Of a stretch of 7,067 bases of DNA, positions 6,177-7,067 are shown in pieces. The stretch is taken from positions 1 through 7,067 of the forward strand of contig JARYLH010000073.1 of the NCBI GenBank assembly GCA_029907755.1, written 5' to 3'. Every line of letters starts with the position of its first letter. Positions within the stretch are counted from its first letter, which is position 1. The position numbers and the translations under genes were made by a program. The notes under the pieces are model-generated. The model did no database searches and was not told the origin of the DNA. It worked only from the letters and a program-made list of their open reading frames with translations. This stretch comes from Candidatus Methanosuratincola sp. (GTDB lineage: Archaea > Thermoproteota > Methanomethylicia > Methanomethylicales > Methanomethylicaceae).

Positions 6177-6198
6177 CGCGATAACTTCGCAGCCTCCA

Positions 6199-6207
6199 GT
6201 TAATAAC
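6199..6207 (-). promoter_or_regulatory. Possible TATA box for the epimerase gene
   Basis: GTTATTAAC on the minus strand is centred about 27 nt before GTG 6176, which would give a leaderless or near-leaderless transcript. An alternative TAATTAAAA near 6246-6238 would give a leader of about 40 nt containing GGAGG (6197-6193). That site is about 16 nt from the start, which is too far for normal use. Confidence 0.35.
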
Positions 6208-6262
6208 GCTCACGTGCAGGATACACACAAAAGGTTCATTTTAATTACTAACGATTCATAAA

Positions 6263-6271
6263 GTATTAATC
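6263..6271 (+). promoter_or_regulatory. TATA box for the LeuA/AksA-type synthase gene
   Basis: GTATTAATC is centred near 6267 and predicts a transcript start near 6293. The leader would be about 22 nt and include GAGG at 6303-6306. TCTATAAGC at 6283-6291 is a second AT-rich element, but too close to the start to serve a transcript carrying that site. Confidence 0.4.
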
Positions 6272-6302
6272 TGATTGGGCAGTCTATAAGCAGAGAAAAA
6301 TT

Positions 6303-6306
6303 GAGG
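6303..6306 (+). promoter_or_regulatory. Ribosome binding site deciding the synthase start
   Basis: GAGG lies 8 nt before TTG 6315. A second in-frame TTG at 6309 is too close to it. There is no in-frame ATG or GTG between the upstream stop (TAA 6267-6269) and the catalytic motif. Confidence 0.5.
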
Positions 6307-6314
6307 CGTTGGCA

Positions 6315-7067
6315 TTGAGGTACTTCACGAGCCCATACAACTTTATCCAGCCAGATGTCCGGCGCGTAAAGATATACGACACGACCCTAAGGGACGGCGA
6401 GCAGACGCCGGGGGTCAAGTTCTCAAAGGAGCAGAAAGTCGAGATAGCGAGGAAGCTCGACGAGCTCGGGGTTCACTCGATAGAGGCCGGCTTCCCAGTG
6501 ATCTCGCAGTACGACGAGGATGCGGTGAAGGCGGTTGCGAACTCAAGGCTAGGGGCGCAGGTAATTTGCCTCTGCAGATCAAAACAGAAGGACATAGACG
6601 CGGCGCTGCGGGCTGACGTGGACGGCGTCATAGTGTTCCTCTCGGTCTCCGACTTACACCTTAAGTACAAGCTCCATACTGATCTGCAGTCTTCAGTGAA
6701 GATGGCGTCGGAGGCAATCGAATACGCGAAGGCACACGGGCTCTACGTCCAGCTGTCCGCGGAGGATGCGACTAGGACTTCCCTGGAGAACCTCTTTGCC
6801 CTCTTCAAAGCTGCTGAGGAGAGGAAGGCAGACCGTTTGGGGATAGCCGACACGACGGGTTGCATCAGACCAGAGGGGATAAAGTACTTGGTGGAGAGAG
6901 TAAGGAAGAACTTCAGCACCGAGCTGTCCGTGCACTGCCACGACGACTTTGGGCTCGCAGTTGCCAACTCCCTGGCGGCATACGAGGCTGGGATAGATGC
7001 CATATCAGTCACGGTAAACGGGCTGGGGGAGCGATGCGGAAACGCGGCTCTGGAGGAGGTGGTGATG
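6315..7067 (+). CDS. Homocitrate / isopropylmalate / citramalate synthase family protein, 3' end cut
   Basis: Enzyme of the DRE-TIM metallolyase family, condensing acetyl-CoA with a 2-oxo acid. Seen: the first 251 residues (complete members are about 380-500 aa), covering most of the catalytic TIM barrel. YDTTLRDGEQTPG (21-33) carries catalytic R26 and metal ligand D27. Then come IEAGFPV, HLKYKL, LSAEDATRT, ADTTGC, the metal pair in HCHDDFG (H207, H209) and NGLGERCGNAALEE (235-248). The text resembles methanogen AksA and archaeal LeuA/homocitrate synthases by eye. Which 2-oxo acid it uses (2-oxoglutarate, 2-oxoisovalerate or pyruvate) is not settled, and the missing C-terminus would show whether a LeuA regulatory domain is present. 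Start: TTG 6315, giving MRYFTSPYN, from the GAGG at 6303-6306 and family resemblance. Divergent from the epimerase gene; no functional link to the sugar genes is evident. Confidence 0.9.
   Translation, partial: MRYFTSPYNFIQPDVRRVKIYDTTLRDGEQTPGVKFSKEQKVEIARKLDELGVHSIEAGFPVISQYDEDAVKAVANSRLGAQVICLCRSKQKDIDAALRADVDGVIVFLSVSDLHLKYKLHTDLQSSVKMASEAIEYAKAHGLYVQLSAEDATRTSLENLFALFKAAEERKADRLGIADTTGCIRPEGIKYLVERVRKNFSTELSVHCHDDFGLAVANSLAAYEAGIDAISVTVNGLGERCGNAALEEVVM

Noticed and set aside
1528..7067. A link between the M20 hydrolase and the homocitrate-synthase-type enzyme as parts of LysW-type lysine synthesis
   Set aside because: The two genes are nearly 5 kb apart, not in one transcription unit, none of the other pathway genes lies between them, and the M20 motifs do not specifically indicate LysK.
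1..7067. CRISPR array, tRNA, rRNA, insertion sequence or phage genes
   Set aside because: No spaced direct repeats, cloverleaf-like sequence, transposase motifs or terminal inverted repeats were seen on either strand. The gaps between genes are all short.

Overview
The window looks archaeal. The evidence is TATA-like boxes placed where an archaeal promoter should be (about 26 nt before the inferred transcript starts), one apparently leaderless gene, oligo-T stretches after stop codons instead of stem-loop terminators, GAGG/GGTG ribosome binding sites, TTG and GTG start codons, and protein families common in archaea: a short M50 protease, a COG2426 membrane protein, a glutaminase-less asparagine-synthase-like protein and an AksA/LeuA-type synthase. 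I cannot name the lineage from this sequence. I see no insertion sequence, CRISPR array, tRNA or rRNA, and no gene-free stretch longer than 300 bases.

Layout: (1) 1-765, minus: an asparagine-synthase-domain protein cut by the window edge, with an apparent single-base frameshift near its N-terminus. (2) Diverging from it, plus strand: a small membrane-embedded M50 zinc protease (885-1475), an M20 metallohydrolase (1528-2694) and a protein closely resembling the plant reversibly glycosylated polypeptide / UDP-arabinopyranose mutase family (2726-3823). (3) 3847-4311, minus: a COG2426 membrane protein, convergent with the previous gene and sharing a compact two-way promoter with (4). (4) 4412-5158, plus: a sugar-1-phosphate nucleotidyltransferase. 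(5) 5217-6176, minus: an NAD-dependent nucleotide-sugar epimerase/dehydratase, convergent with (4) across a T-rich spacer. (6) From 6315, plus: the first 251 residues of a homocitrate / isopropylmalate synthase family enzyme, divergent from (5) and cut by the right edge.

The coherent theme is nucleotide-sugar metabolism. The nucleotidyltransferase can activate a sugar phosphate, the epimerase/dehydratase can alter the NDP-sugar, and the RGP-like protein could interconvert the ring form or transfer the sugar. The COG2426 membrane protein lies in the middle of this set, and its role is open. These genes are not one operon; they sit as convergent and divergent neighbours. The most interesting points are the archaeal RGP/mutase-like protein, the membrane protein embedded among the sugar genes, and the frameshift in the asparagine-synthase-like gene. 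I found no convincing wholly new system.
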